Of a stretch of DNA of 64,000 nt, positions 1 through 10,967 are shown piece by piece (the first letter of the stretch is position 1; every line of letters starts with the position of its first letter). The stretch lies in the NCBI GenBank assembly GCA_022559845.1, contig CM040118.1:238251224-238315223 (forward strand), read 5' to 3'. A program made the translations under genes and the position numbers. This DNA is from Amorphophallus konjac (Eukaryota; Streptophyta; Magnoliopsida; Alismatales; Araceae). The notes beneath the pieces were generated by a model. That model searched no databases, was not told where the DNA came from, and saw only the letters and a program-made list of their open reading frames with translations.

Positions 1-368
1 GATCGGTTCACGAACTGAATTAACGCCTTAGGTCAGGGCGTGTATTCTTTAATTGACGCCTTGCATAAGGGCGTTTCTTAAAAAGCGCCTTGAAAAAGGG
101 CGTTTCTTGTTTTAAAACACGCCCAAGATAGAGGCGTTTCTTTTACTTACCCATTTGGTCGCGTGAGTTGACGACCGCACGTGTGGGCGTCCTTTCTTTA
201 GTCACGCCTTTGATAGAGGCGTTTCTTTTTGAATTAACGCCCTAATAAGAGGCGTTATTTTTAATTTGTTTTATTTCGTCAAATTAACCCTATTCCTTTT
301 ATATATATTACTTCTGTAATATATATGTTTTAATTCATTTCAATTATTCATTTATTAGGGTTGCTACA
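1..368 (-). repeat. Tekay 1 3' LTR (partial)
   Basis: Aligns base for base with 7338-7705. It ends at 368 with TTGCTACA, which is the TGTAGCAA start of the LTR on the minus strand. It contains seven of the short inverted repeats seen in the complete LTR. Confidence 0.95.
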
Positions 369-381
369 CCCTCCCCCACTT
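369..381 (-). other. Polypurine tract of Tekay 1
   Basis: On the minus strand this reads AAGTGGGGGAGGG and directly abuts the TGTAG start of the 3' LTR. The same 13 bases occur at the matching place in the second Tekay element (47526-47538). Confidence 0.9.
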
Positions 382-451
382 AAAAAGAATTTGGTCCCCA
401 AATTCAATATATATATAATTATACACGCGGAGAGTGTAGGACATATACCTC

Positions 452-3400
452 TTAGAATAACTCGGGAAATCGTTTCTTCATAGATTCCTCGGTCTCCCAT
501 GTCGCTTCGCGTTCAGGATTCTTATTCCATTGCACCTTGATCATGGGAATAACCTTATTCCTTAGAGCTCGTATTTCTCGCTCTAATATCTTTAAAGGCC
601 TTTGTTCATATGTGAGATCTTTCTGGATCACCAGATCTCCATGCTCAATAATATGTGACGGATCGTGCACATACTTCTTCAACATAGATATGTGAAATAC
701 ATTGTGTACCTCGGACAACTGAGGAGGCAACGCGATGCGATAAGCAACCTCGCCAACTCTTTCGAGTACCTCAAATGGTCCGATGAATCTTGGCGTAAGC
801 TTGCCCTTAACACCAAATCTTCGTATGCCACGTCCAGGGGATATTTTAAGAAATACATGATCTCCAACCTGGAATTCAAGATCTCTTCTCCTGGTATCAG
901 CATAAGCCTTTTGCCTTGTCTGAGCAACTTGTAATCTTTCTCTGATTACTTGTATCTTCTCGGTTGTATCCCTTACCATGTCTGGACCTAATAGTTGTTT
1001 TTCTCCAACTTCGTTCCAACATATGGGAGATCGGCAACTCCTTCCGTATAAGGCTTCGAAAGGTGCCATTTGGATACTAGCTTGGTAGCTATTATTATAT
1101 GCAAATTCAACTAAAGGTAAGTGGTCATGCCAGCTTCCTCCAAAGTCAATAATGCATGCTCTCAGCATATCTTCAACAACTTGATTAGTTCGCTCGGTCT
1201 GACCATCCGTTTGTGGGTGGAAAGCAGTACTAAAGTTGAGCCTTGTCCCCAACGAATGTTGTAATCCCTTCCAAAAATGAGAAGTAAAACGGGGATCCCT
1301 ATCAGACACGATTGAGACAGGAATTCCATGTATCCTGACTATTTCTTTAATGTATAGTGCAGCTAGCACATCAATCGACCATCGGCTTTTGATTGGCAAG
1401 AAATGTGCCGATTTAGTCAATCGATCAATGATAACCCAGATTCCATCATGTCCTCCTTTAGATTTAGACAAACCCATGATGAAGTCCATACCAATATCCT
1501 CCCATTTCCACTTAGGAATATCTAGAGGATGTAGTTTTCCCGCAGGCTTTTGGTGTTCCGCCTTGACCTGTTGGCATGTGAGACAGCGTGATACATAGTC
1601 CGCTATTTCTCTTTTCATATTGGGCCACCAAAAGTTCCTCTTTACATCTTGGTACATTTTAGTTGATCCAGGATGAATAGTGTATCTTGATCGGTGAGCT
1701 TCATCTAAGATCTTCTTCTTTAATTCCGGACAATCGGGTATACAAGTTCTATCTTTGAACGATAACCTTCCATCAGAAGTTAGTTGAAAATCAGATTGTC
1801 CTTCTAATCTGCCTTTGATTTCTACTAACATAGGATCATTATCCTGAAGTGTTTGTATCTCAGATAACAAATCTGACTGTATGCTTACATGAGATAGTGT
1901 GACAAATTTGGATTCCGTGTCCAAGCTTATATTGAGCTCGGAGAATTGTTCAAGTAACCTCCATTCTTGTATCATACAATTGGCTATCCTTGCTCTCGGC
2001 TTTCGACTAAGGGCATCAGCCACATAATTACCCTTTCCGGGATGGTATTGTATACTGAAGTCGAAGTCCTTGAGATATTCTAGCCAGCGTCTTTGTCTCA
2101 TGTTCAGCTCCTTTTGTGAAAATAGATATTTGAGACTTTTGTGATCGGAGTATACAGTAAACTGTATCCCATAGAGATAGTGTCTCCATATCTTTAGGGC
2201 AAATACTACCGCGGCCAATTCCAAGTCATGGACGGGGTAATTCTCCTCATGCTTCTTTAGTTGACGAGAAGAGTATGCTATGACCTTCCCATGTTGCATT
2301 AGAACACATCCGAGGCCAATGCCAGAAGCATCAGTGTAGACCTCGAATTTCTCTCCTTCAATTGGTAGGGCTAAGACCGGAGCTGTGGTGAGATGATCCT
2401 TGAGAGTTTGGAAACTGCTTTCACATTCCTCACTCCATTCATATCGGATCTCCTTACGAGTTAATCTTGTAAGTGGTACGGCGATCTTAGAGAAATCTTT
2501 GATAAATCGCCGATAATAGCCTGCAAGACCTAAGAAACTTCTGATCTCGCTTGCATTAGTGGGTCTCTCCCAGTTTCTCACAGCTTCAACTTTTGACGGA
2601 TCCACAGATAAACCGTCCTTGGATATGACATGTCCGAGAAAAGCCACTTCTTCAAGCCAGAACTCGCATTTGCTGAGTTTAGCATATAATTGATTTGTCC
2701 TCAAGACTTGCAATGCAATCCTCAAATGCTCTTCATGTTCTTCCTTAGTCTTAGAATATATCAATATATCATCGATTCTCGGCAGTGGATACTTGTTCTT
2801 GATAGTAAGATGATTCAACTGTCGATAGTCAATACACAATCTCATGGATCCATCCTTCTTCTTTACAAATAAGACTGGTGCTCCCCACGGGGAAGTACTT
2901 GGTCTAATAAACCCTTTTCGGATTAGTTCCATCAACTGCTCCTTCAACTCCTTGAGTTCAGCAGGGGACATTCTATATGGTGCCTTTGAAACCGGACCAG
3001 CACCAGGGACTAAGTCGATGGTAAAGGCCACATCTCTTTGCGGGGGTAATCCCGGCAGTTCTTCCGGAAATACGTCTGGGAATTCTCGTACTACTTGAAC
3101 GTCTTCTATCTTGGTTTCCTTAGCTTCTTTATTAGTGACAAAATCAAGGAAGGTTACACATCCTTTCCTGACGAGCTTGCTTGCTCGAAGAGCCGAAATA
3201 AGAGGGGATTTGCTTCGACTCTTAGGACTAGTATAAGTCAGATCTGGAAATTCTTTGAAAACAATCTTGCTATTACGGCAATCAACCGTTGCCTGGTACT
3301 TAGATAACCAATCTGCTCCTAGTATAACATCATATTCTTTTAGATCTAAGCAGATAAGATCAATAGGAAAATTCTTTCCTCGAACCAACACCTCACAGTT

Positions 3401-4564
3401 TTGGTAATGATGCGTGATATCCGTCTCGTTTCCGAGAGGAGTAGACAATATTATCTTCATCCATTCTGGTTCTAGAGGTAATGGGTCAGCAAACTTCTTG
3501 GAAATAATGGAATGCGATGCACCCGTATCAAATAAGACATGTGCATATTTGGAACAAATTTTTAATGTACCTTCCACCAATCCGCCTTCTTCTTCTGGTT
3601 CGGTCTCTTGGATTGCATGAAGACGCGCGTTCCTTGTCACTGGGCGTTTACCCTCACCGTCTTGGTCATTCATTAATGGACAATCGGGAATCCGATGTTC
3701 ACGACTCCCACAACGGAGACATGCTCCTAGTTTCCTCCAGCATTCTTCTGTTTTGTGACCAGCCTTGTCACAATGCTTGCACACTACGTTTGAAGGGGTA
3801 GTGGTGATAGAGAAAGGCTTGGATTTCTTGAACTTCTGATCTTGAGAGGAAGAACCTCCATTATTGGGCCTCTTCTTAAAGTTGGGTTTAAAAGAACCCG
3901 AACTTGTGACTTGCTCCTTTCTGTCTTTCCCACGGATCCTATCAGATAGTTCCGTGGCATCTTCAAGCAACTGAGCTCGGCGCACTATTTCAGTATAAAC
4001 TTGAATATCCATAGGCGCCAGTTGAGTAATGTAGTGGGGCCTAAGCCCATTAAGAAATCTACGGGCTTTCATCTTTTCCGTGCCAATTAAATGCTTAGCA
4101 TATCTAGACAGTCTAGAGAACTGTGCTTCATAATCAGCCACCGATAAAGATCTTTGCTTTAATGCGGCAAATTCGGCGGCCTTCCTTTCCTGGACCCTAT
4201 CAGAGAAATATTTGGCGTTGAAATACTCAACGAATTCACCCCATGTAACTTGAGTTGGGTCAATAGTAGCTTCAATCGACTCCCACCAGCATCTAGCATC
4301 CTTTTCTAACTGGAAAGTAGCTAATAAGACTTTGTCCTGATCCGTGCATTGCATGACACGGAATATACGTTCAATCTCCCGAACCCAATGCTCGGCATCG
4401 TCTGGATCGGTCGATCCCATGAACTTCGGGGGACTCATATTCTTGAATGCTTGGTGTAAGCTTCCAGCTCGTGGAGCACCACCTTGTGCTACCTGTTGTA
4501 GCACTTGGGTCATCCCTTGAAGGGTACGCTGCATGTTGCGCCATTGAGCACGTTCGGCAGCCAT
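452..4564 (-). CDS. Tekay-type gag-pol polyprotein with an 80-codon RT deletion
   Basis: This is one open frame of 1370 codons. Gag lies at about 50-200. Two CCHC knuckles ([14 protein letters not shown] and [14 protein letters not shown]) lie at 262-295. The protease DTG is at 346-348. The RT begins at about 530, the RNase H has D745, E782 and D807, and the integrase has H957, H964, C994, C997 and D1027, D1088, E1124 (D-35-E spacing). A chromodomain-like tail covers about 1315-1370. The start ATG at 4564 is the first after the leader. Compared with the Tekay 2 protein, 80 residues are missing between RID and DILIYS (junction about 2769-2778). This removes the first catalytic Asp of RT and most of the palm, while the frame stays open. 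The product should make Gag, protease and integrase but no working RT. Confidence 0.93.
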   Translation of the reverse strand: MAAERAQWRNMQRTLQGMTQVLQQVAQGGAPRAGSLHQAFKNMSPPKFMGSTDPDDAEHWVREIERIFRVMQCTDQDKVLLATFQLEKDARCWWESIEATIDPTQVTWGEFVEYFNAKYFSDRVQERKAAEFAALKQRSLSVADYEAQFSRLSRYAKHLIGTEKMKARRFLNGLRPHYITQLAPMDIQVYTEIVRRAQLLEDATELSDRIRGKDRKEQVTSSGSFKPNFKKRPNNGGSSSQDQKFKKSKPFSITTTPSNVVCKHCDKAGHKTEECWRKLGACLRCGSREHRIPDCPLMNDQDGEGKRPVTRNARLHAIQETEPEEEGGLVEGTLKICSKYAHVLFDTGASHSIISKKFADPLPLEPEWMKIILSTPLGNETDITHHYQNCEVLVRGKNFPIDLICLDLKEYDVILGADWLSKYQATVDCRNSKIVFKEFPDLTYTSPKSRSKSPLISALRASKLVRKGCVTFLDFVTNKEAKETKIEDVQVVREFPDVFPEELPGLPPQRDVAFTIDLVPGAGPVSKAPYRMSPAELKELKEQLMELIRKGFIRPSTSPWGAPVLFVKKKDGSMRLCIDYRQLNHLTIKNKYPLPRIDDILIYSKTKEEHEEHLRIALQVLRTNQLYAKLSKCEFWLEEVAFLGHVISKDGLSVDPSKVEAVRNWERPTNASEIRSFLGLAGYYRRFIKDFSKIAVPLTRLTRKEIRYEWSEECESSFQTLKDHLTTAPVLALPIEGEKFEVYTDASGIGLGCVLMQHGKVIAYSSRQLKKHEENYPVHDLELAAVVFALKIWRHYLYGIQFTVYSDHKSLKYLFSQKELNMRQRRWLEYLKDFDFSIQYHPGKGNYVADALSRKPRARIANCMIQEWRLLEQFSELNISLDTESKFVTLSHVSIQSDLLSEIQTLQDNDPMLVEIKGRLEGQSDFQLTSDGRLSFKDRTCIPDCPELKKKILDEAHRSRYTIHPGSTKMYQDVKRNFWWPNMKREIADYVSRCLTCQQVKAEHQKPAGKLHPLDIPKWKWEDIGMDFIMGLSKSKGGHDGIWVIIDRLTKSAHFLPIKSRWSIDVLAALYIKEIVRIHGIPVSIVSDRDPRFTSHFWKGLQHSLGTRLNFSTAFHPQTDGQTERTNQVVEDMLRACIIDFGGSWHDHLPLVEFAYNNSYQASIQMAPFEALYGRSCRSPICWNEVGEKQLLGPDMVRDTTEKIQVIRERLQVAQTRQKAYADTRRRDLEFQVGDHVFLKISPGRGIRRFGVKGKLTPRFIGPFEVLERVGEVAYRIALPPQLSEVHNVFHISMLKKYVHDPSHIIEHGDLVIQKDLTYEQRPLKILEREIRALRNKVIPMIKVQWNKNPEREATWETEESMKKRFPELF

Positions 4565-4720
4565 TATCCTACAATTACAATAGCTATGTTAGTATTATAT
4601 CACTATGATCTTATAAAGGACTCATTGATCATTTAACCCTTGGTTCTACCCACTCTCACTTGGTTAAAGGTTTTGAAACCTATCCTTGGACTTGGGTTTC
4701 CTAGGAATTGAATACCTTAG
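4565..4720 (-). other. Tekay 1 untranslated leader
   Basis: About 155 bases lie between the primer binding site and the gag ATG. I see no ORF and no repeated motif here. Confidence 0.7.
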
Positions 4721-4732
4721 GCTCTGATACCA
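4721..4732 (-). other. tRNA-Met primer binding site of Tekay 1
   Basis: The minus strand reads TGGTATCAGAGC, the standard plant initiator tRNA-Met complement. It lies seven bases inside the end of the 5' LTR. Confidence 0.93.
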
Positions 4733-5949
4733 CAAAGACTGTCACGCCCCGAGCGCGGAAGATACCCGGAGATGCGCGACGTGTCTATATCAATCATGTC
4801 AATCAGAGTGGTCGTGTATTCGACACAAAGACAGAGATGCGCAAAATAGCAAGATAACCCAATCCTTTATTCCATAATGGATAGACTATTACAAATCCAA
4901 TACTCTGTTAAATAAAAAGGAAAAGAATACATAGTTGACTCAAGAAACTATGGAAAAGACTAGACGACACTTGTAGAAGCTCTATCTCTTCACTCTTGAC
5001 AATTCCCATCCGATTGACTTCCATCGTCGTCGGACTTACCTGAAAAGTAAAAAGGGACAAACGGGATGAGCGAACGCTCAGTAGGAAATTATATCTCAAG
5101 TACTAGCAAGTGGTTTAAGTAATTACATTTTCATGGATGCAATAAAACTATGCATGCTCGCATGAAACGACAAGATAGAGAGAATGTAATATCAAAGAAA
5201 TAAGATGAACTTTCATGAACAAGATACAAGTTATTCAAGATATTCAAGCAAGTACCATTATCGAGTCATGTCAAGAACTTTGGCTATCATGTATCAAGCA
5301 AGTAAATTACCCTTTTTCGGGCCACGCATATCATTTCATGTCATGTACGAGTCAAGTACAAGATGTGTGTGGAATGTCCAATCAAGCAAGTCAAGTACTC
5401 GGTATAATGCCAGATACCTTATCATTTTAACTCCCATGGGCACAAGTACTTTCGGGTGCTCCTCCCAGGACCAGATCGGGCCCTATATGCGCAGGCATTT
5501 ATCATGTGTTTTGACATCCACTCTTGTTTATAGCCAACATAGAATTTCAATAATCAAGCTTGTAGACACGTATGACAACTTTGATAGAATAGAGTCCAAA
5601 ATATGACAAAGGACATAGAATGGCGATAATAACGGTATAATCACGATATCGATAAAACTAGGTAGAATATGGTTCCCTTAACTTAGGTACCATGACAAAT
5701 CAATATGGACATTCTTTATATAGAATTGAGGTCCACATGAACAGCATATCAAAGTAAGATACCCTCATTCTTATCATAGAATTGGGGTTTACAAGAATGA
5801 CACGATATGGCATGATATCATCATCCCATCAAGAATTTCTTATGATATACTCTTTGTATAATCATAAGAGCCGGTATACCATGTTTCTTTAGAGTGACAT
5901 GGCATCAATAGTGTAATGGGTTTTTAGGGTACAACCAGCTCAGTCGGCC

Positions 5950-5989
5950 TTGAGGGAATCCAAGGCTACGAGGAGTCTTACGGAGGTCT
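5950..5989 (-). other. Conserved LTR block shared with Athila-like leaders
   Basis: The plus strand contains TGAGGGAATCCA, then a GC-rich middle, then CTTACGGAGGTCT. The same order and spacing occur at 29743-29781, 35447-35485 and 61534-61570 in the Athila-like leaders, and more loosely in the Tekay 2 LTRs. Confidence 0.6.
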
Positions 5990-6189
5990 CTATGACTAAC
6001 TCGCTAGTCCAAAGGAACGGAATGTCCAATGGAGAGCTTGTATGTCAATGAGAATTGAGTGTGATCGATAAAACACCGTGAAAAGTGGGACTATACTCAC
6101 GGAGTGGAGAATAGTGCCGATATATATATATATTATGATATATAAAACCATCGGTTAGCAAATCAGAGGAAAAATCAGTTTACAGTAAA

Positions 6190-7597
6190 ATAACGACTTA
6201 GGTCAAGTCGTTTCTCAAGTAATTAACGCCTAACAGAAGGGCGTTTACATATGGTCCGTTTTTGCAGAATTTTCAATAATTTCAATAATTTATCTAAAAC
6301 GCGCCTTCGTCAGGGGCGTTTCTTCAAGAGTTGACGACTACTGTAGCAGGCGTCTTTTATTTACAATAATTTTCAGAACATATTTATTTTCAGAAATTAT
6401 CAAAAACGCGCCCTTGGCAGGGGCGCTAATCATTAAATTCTTATTTTATCAGAATATATATTCCAGGATTTTATCAGATACGCGCCCTAGTAAGGGGCGT
6501 TTATTTTTAATTCACGCCCTGTGATGGGGCGTTACCACAGGGAAAAACGACCTAGTCTAGGTCGTGAATTCAAGAAATATCAGGAATTAGCAAGATTTGC
6601 ACGATAATCAAGGATAACAATCATATAGTCATGACAGGAAAATTGGCAGTAATTCAGATGCAGTATATTGGATTTGATGTTTCATGCTTATTGACTTTTA
6701 ACCGTTAACAATTATTGATTGATTTCATGTAATTGCATGGATAATCCGTTCCGAAGATTTACATGAAATTAACGCCTGTGTACAGGGCGTTAAATATGAA
6801 ATTGACGACTTGGACATGGTCGTGTCTTGTAAATTAGCGCCCTGGACAGGGGCGTCTCTTTCAAAATATTGCAGAAACATAATAAAACCATATTAAACCG
6901 TATGCATGTCATGTCAATACGTATATAAGTCTTGTCTTAAATTATTTGGGCTACAGTAACTTGAGAAAATCCTACCTTATGATCTGGATGAAGGAGATGA
7001 AAGGGCTTTGAAGCTTCAACTGCAACTTAATAGAAGAAGAACAATCGTTCTTCCGTCAACCTGGAGAGGAAACGAAGAATATTAATTCTTCTCATGCTAC
7101 GTTCATAAAAAAAAAAGAACAGAAGAAGAAAATAGAAGAACATATGTTCTTCACGTACCTAGCAGCAGACGTTCGATCAAATGGGTTTTAGGGTTCGATC
7201 GAACATGTTATTTATAGGATTTTGAAGTCCTAACAAGAGTAGTGTTTGATTGAGGGTAATATATCCTTAATAGAGTCCTTACTCTAATAGACACTTACTA
7301 GATTAGGTTAATCTTTCCTTGGATAAGTTCTGGGTTCGATCGGTTCACGAACTGAATTAACGCCTTAGGTCAGGGCGTGTATTCTTTAATTGACGCCTTG
7401 CATAAGGGCGTTTCTTAAAAAGCGCCTTGAAAAAGGGCGTTTCTTGTTTTAAAACACGCCCAAGATAGAGGCGTTTCTTTTACTTACCCATTTGGTCGCG
7501 TGAGTTGACGACCGCACGTGTGGGCGTCCTTTCTTTAGTCACGCCTTTGATAGAGGCGTTTCTTTTTGAATTAACGCCCTAATAAGAGGCGTTATTT
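6190..7597. repeat. Array of about 18 short inverted repeats, ACGCC...GGCGT
   Basis: Units are 19-24 bp with arms around ACGCC and GGCGT and a spacer of 3-10 variable bases. Examples are AACGACTT (6192-6199) facing AAGTCGTT (6205-6212), and AACGCC (6225-6230) facing GGCGTT (6240-6245). Some units use ACGAC with GTCGT instead, so both arms change together. About 11 units lie downstream of the TATA box and 7 upstream. Confidence 0.85.
7209..7216 (-). promoter_or_regulatory. TATA box of Tekay 1 LTR
   Basis: TATAAATA on the minus strand, 490 bases from the LTR start. The same octamer sits about 500 bases into each Tekay 2 LTR. Confidence 0.7.
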
Positions 7598-7724
7598 TTA
7601 ATTTGTTTTATTTCGTCAAATTAACCCTATTCCTTTTATATATATTACTTCTGTAATATATATGTTTTAATTCATTTCAATTATTCATTTATTAGGGTTG
7701 CTACATTTCAAGTGTTGTTTCACT

Positions 7725-7905
7725 TCGTGTCATCTTCGTTGTTGTGTTAATTGTGTATCTCATGTTGTTCTCCTTTTTACCTCGTGCTGTTTTCATCTGA
7801 CCTCGTGTCATTCTCCATTTATTTCGTACTGAAGTAATCTTGTGTATCTCGTGTCATTCTCAGTACAGCGCATCTTGTATTGCTTTCATATACCTCATGC
7901 AGTTT
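7725..7905 (+). repeat. U3 short direct repeats, consensus ACCTCGTGTCATTCTC
   Basis: Six degenerate copies occur near 7731, 7757, 7778, 7801, 7847 and 7891, upstream of the TATA box. The clearest are CCTCGTGTCATTCTC and TCTCGTGTCATTCTC. The position suggests promoter elements (inference). Confidence 0.6.
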
Positions 7906-8106
7906 TAGTTATTGTGGCCCTGAGTGTTAATCGTGTTAATTCCTTGCAGGAGAAGAAGAAGGTGGTCCGAGGAAATATTCCCCAGTGACTGGGCAGCACG
8001 TGATCCGAGGCTGAAATGAAGCTGGCTGAGAGACTGCCACGTGGTCCGAATACTTAGGGCTGGAAATGTAGAGGTCACACGTCGGGGGTGATGCTGCTGC
8101 TGCTGC

Positions 8107-8115
8107 TATATATAT
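8107..8115 (+). promoter_or_regulatory. TATA box of LTR A
   Basis: TATATATAT after a GCTGCT run, with a purine-rich transcribed leader downstream. This is the usual layout of a plant Copia LTR promoter. Confidence 0.65.
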
Positions 8116-8251
8116 GAGCCTTCTTCCACAGAAGAAGAAAGATCGAAGCAGAAGCCTGAAGAGCAGAAAGCCCTTCGATCCAGAAAAAGAGAAAAAGAAG
8201 GAAAAGAGAGGAAGAAGAAATAGAAGAGAGAAGCCGTGAAGAGAGAGCGGT

Positions 8252-8395
8252 GAGTGAGAGATTTGGAGAGCAGAAGAGGGAAAAAGAGAGATAGAGAGTG
8301 AGAGATTTGGAGAGCAGAAGAGAAAGAAAGAGAGATAGAGAGTGAGAGATTTGGAGAGCAGAAGAGAAAGAAAAAGAGAAAGAGAGTGAGCGAGA
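8252..8395 (+). repeat. 44-bp purine-rich tandem repeat, 3+ units
   Basis: GAGTGAGAGATTTGG starts at 8252, 8296 and 8340, and a partial fourth unit starts at 8384, so the period is exactly 44. It lies just downstream of the TATA box in LTR A. The open frames across it (Ser/Leu-rich on the minus strand) are products of the repeat. Confidence 0.85.
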
Positions 8396-8600
8396 GAGCT
8401 CGTGGAGAAGAAGGAAGAAGCTGCTTGAAGATCTATCTTCACTGGACCGTGGATCAGATCCAGGCCAGCCAGCTCTGTTGAGAGCCACATTGTGCATTTC
8501 GTTTTATAGCTTTCTGATTGCTGTGTTATTTTCCTTTATTGTTTTTCTTTATTTTCTGATCATCTTTGTTCTTCCGATTGCCCTGTTAGGGATCGGGTTC

Positions 8601-8954
8601 CTCCTGTTGGTTCAGGAGAAGAGAGATCTGATCTCCAGGTTGCAAGTGATAGGTTGTCACTTGTGGGTTGCCCTCTGGTTAGAGGAAGGGAGGCTACTCC
8701 TCCGGTTCTGGGCTTGTGGTTGCAAGTCCAGTGGTCCCTCCTGGTCTGGAGGAAGAGAGGTCTTTGACCTCTAGTTTCCAAGTGGCTGGGAGTCACTTGG
8801 GTGTCCCTCCGGTTGGGAGGAAGAGGGGAGGCTGTTCCTCTGGTCAAGCTGTGTGGCAGCAACTGTTTGCAGACTGAGTCTGCTTGGTTCTAGCGTTTGC
8901 TAGTGAAGCCTCACTCCGGTTGGGAGTGAGGGGTGGATGTAGGTCTGGAGGACC
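8601..8954 (+). repeat. Chain of perfect short hairpins with a recurring GGTT loop
   Basis: Perfect stems in order: CTCCTG/CAGGAG (8601-8618, loop TTGGTT); CAAGTGA/TCACTTG (8643-8663, loop TAGGTTG); CCTCT/AGAGG (8672-8685, loop GGTT); CTTG/CAAG (8713-8726, loop TGGTTG); CCTCC/GGAGG (8737-8752); AGAGGTC/GACCTCT (8756-8772); CCAAGTG/CACTTGG (8778-8800); CCTCC/GGAGG (8806-8820, loop GGTTG); CTAGC/GCTAG (8890-8903); CCTCACTCC/GGAGTGAGG (8909-8931, loop GGTTG); GGTC/GACC (8942-8954). All lie downstream of the TATA box, so they should be in the RNA leader. Confidence 0.8.
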
Positions 8955-9314
8955 GAACCACCTTAAAATCTTTGAGCAGTGGTTTGCTTGTAGTGTGTTC
9001 TTCCATATCTCCTACCACCCTTCACAGATTGTCTTGAGATTTCTTATTCTCATTTGTGCTGCTTCCGCTAGTTGGTCATTTGGGGGCCAGTTACATATTT
9101 GCTCTTTTGTTTAAAAGGATTTTCAACTGGTTCATCAGATTGCTTGATTTGCTTCCGCTAGATGCTTGGATAGGCACGCTCCAAGTGTTTGTATTTGAGT
9201 TGAATCAAATTGGTTCTATTCTGTGTCTATCTCTAGCATCCAAATTTTATTTGGCCATTATACATAGAAGGATACATTCACCCCCCCTCTATATCCGGGC
9301 CTAGCACCCTAACA

Positions 9315-9324
9315 GGTATCACAG
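9315..9324 (+). other. PBS-like sequence after LTR A
   Basis: GGTATCACAG directly follows the LTR end. It differs from the usual GGTATCAGAG by one base. It is the only support for reading LTR A as a 5' LTR in plus orientation. Confidence 0.5.
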
Positions 9325-10960
9325 TAATAAGTCCTCACAAGAAAAGACTCTCCTATCATAGAGGGTTATGAATTTCCTACATGACCCAACTGATTTGACC
9401 ATGATGTATACCAAATTTTTCAATTAAATTCAATACTCATATCTGAAGCTAGGTTTTAATAAAGGTGAACCAATGAATCAAGCAATACTCAAGAACAACC
9501 ACCTTCCATCTTACTCAAATGAACTCGATGAAACTTTTGAGAGTCACACAAAGCAGTATTGAGATAACACGCTTACTTAGAATGTGAGTTCAGTATTTTT
9601 GCAAGATATTTTCTTTTGATTAGCACATCATTTTTCTTGAGCAATTTTAGTTGATCAACACCTTTTTACATGAGGCACAACACGTCTTAGGTGAAGTGAC
9701 CCAGTTACTCAGTGTGATATCTTTCATTGCCTCTCAACTTTGAGAGCAGAGTTAGCAATAGAAGTGTCTTTTTACATGAGGAGACACCTTGATCAGAGGC
9801 CAGACACCCCAGTTAGTCAGCATAGACATGCTATTGCTCTTTCAGATTTGTCAATAAATTTTCACCAGAGATAACTACGGCACTTCATGACATAGGTTTA
9901 CTCTATTTCATTGGTAGAGAACCCAGTTTCTCAGTGACCAAGTCATTGCTTTGAATTCCATTTTTTTTGTCAACATTTTTCAGGTTAATGTTTAAAAACA
10001 ATACTCACTCTATGTCACTCTACCAAAGTAGTCTAGATATCACATTTTCAGATTACAAATGAGTGAGACTAGGGTATTCATGACACAGTTGGTTAAAATT
10101 TATTAAAACTCATCATTCAGATACTTTCAATACGTTTGAGTGCAAATCTGAGAATATATTAACCTTATATCAGTCTGAATCAGTAGACATTCTTAAACAT
10201 ATATGATAGGAATTTCTTTTAAGAGTTCAGACTAACGCATGGTACATACCATAAGGAACTCAGATCAGTCCATTCAATGCAACTGAACAACTTATCATAT
10301 CTGGAACAAGAACCAGATTAATTAGATCAGCTTGAAAGGATGTGAGTACTGGATAGGTACAAGTTGGTAGAGCAAATAACGGCAGGAGAGAAGATCATCA
10401 AATATATGCAGAGTAGAATCAATTTTAGTAGTTGAGTCTAGAATGCAGACAGATCAGCTAAGCAAGTAGAGACAGCAGAGAATTTAGATGAACCACCTAA
10501 ATGCAGAGAGTGCATCAGATTGCTAGATAGAAAGAGTTCAAGAGGTGAAGAAGTGATGAAGCAGGAATGCTCCCCCTGTCTAGATGCAATATGTAATAAA
10601 TCTACATATGAGCAGCATGAAGATTAGGTGAAAACAGTCAATCTCCCCCTGACTAAGTGCATGGTATATAAAGAAAGCATAACACATGGTTTTATGGTGA
10701 AAGCTCTTAAAACAAACACGCAATTCAATCAAGGGGAGATTACCATAAACATTATGTGCAGTTCAAATTTTCAGATGATTTCAATTCAGCCTAGACCGAA
10801 TCAACATGACATTCAAACCTTTCAAACTCACAATTTTAGATGACAGAATTTGAAGTAAGTGATCAGAACAGACCTGAAGAGCAGGATGATGGGGTCTTTC
10901 AATTTTTGAGTGCCTTGGTTTGTTGACCCTTCTTTATTCATTCCAAGGCACACCTGCAGC
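9325..10960. other. Copia internal or 3' region, no gene found
   Basis: AT-rich, with no ORF above 71 codons. On the minus strand, AGGGGGAG motifs at about 10568-10577 and 10641-10650 resemble the G-rich tracts found between pol and the 3' LTR of SIRE-like elements. I expect this is the 3' part of the minus-strand element whose gag follows, with pol missing. The exact join to LTR A is unclear. Confidence 0.4.
9655..9960 (+). repeat. Degenerate ~105-bp tandem repeat, three units
   Basis: TTTTTACATGAGG recurs, and CCCAGTTACTCAGTG, CCCAGTTAGTCAGCA and CCCAGTTTCTCAGTG recur near 9702, 9809 and 9911. Each is followed by CATTGC or a similar sequence. Confidence 0.6.
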
Positions 10961-10967
10961 AAAATAA

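Larger units (their letters stand above)
1..7705 (-). mobile_element. Tekay-like Ty3/gypsy LTR retrotransposon (Tekay 1), 3' end cut by window edge
   Basis: The parts are in minus-strand order: 5' LTR (4740-7705), tRNA-Met primer site, gag-pol ORF, polypurine tract, 3' LTR (1-368, continuing outside the window). The 368 bases of the 3' LTR that can be compared match the 5' LTR with no gap and no mismatch that I can see, so the insertion is recent. The order PR-RT-RNaseH-INT and the C-terminal chromodomain-like tail place it in the chromoviruses. A 3-kb LTR ending GGGGCGTGACA fits Tekay/Del (family knowledge). It inserted into or beside the Copia LTR that starts at 7706. The second target site duplication is outside the window. 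Confidence 0.93.
4740..7705 (-). repeat. Tekay 1 5' LTR (2966 bp)
   Basis: On the plus strand it starts TGTCACGCCCCG (4740) and ends GTTGCTACA (7705), giving TG...CA termini. A TATAAATA box (minus) lies at 7209-7216. Around 5950-5989 it carries a block shared with the Athila-like leaders. From 6190 to 7597 it holds about 18 short inverted repeats on both sides of the TATA box. Small ORFs inside look like chance. Confidence 0.93.
7706..9314 (+). repeat. Copia-type LTR A (5' end not seen)
   Basis: It begins at the Tekay 1 border, so its true start may lie elsewhere. It ends CTAGCACCCTAACA, followed by a PBS-like GGTATCACAG. A TATA box lies at 8107-8115. Near the 3' end, CACCCCCCCTCT is followed by CCGGGCCTAGCACC. 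The segment 8911-8970 (CCGGTTGGGAGTG, then GTGGATGTAGGTC, then CGAACCACCTTAAAA) matches the minus strand of LTR B at 14155-14215, so the two belong to related families in opposite orientation. SIRE/Maximus-type Copia is my best guess. Confidence 0.72.

Noticed and set aside
5205..5606. 133-codon plus-strand ORF
   Set aside because: Lies inside the Tekay 1 LTR, opposite to transcription, with no motif. Chance ORF.
7936..8497. Minus-strand ORFs of 184 and 140 codons rich in Leu/Ser
   Set aside because: Created by the 44-bp purine-rich tandem repeat; no conserved feature.
9325..10960. Env-like gene behind the Copia LTR
   Set aside because: SIRE-type elements can carry one, but no frame above 71 codons and no membrane segment is seen.
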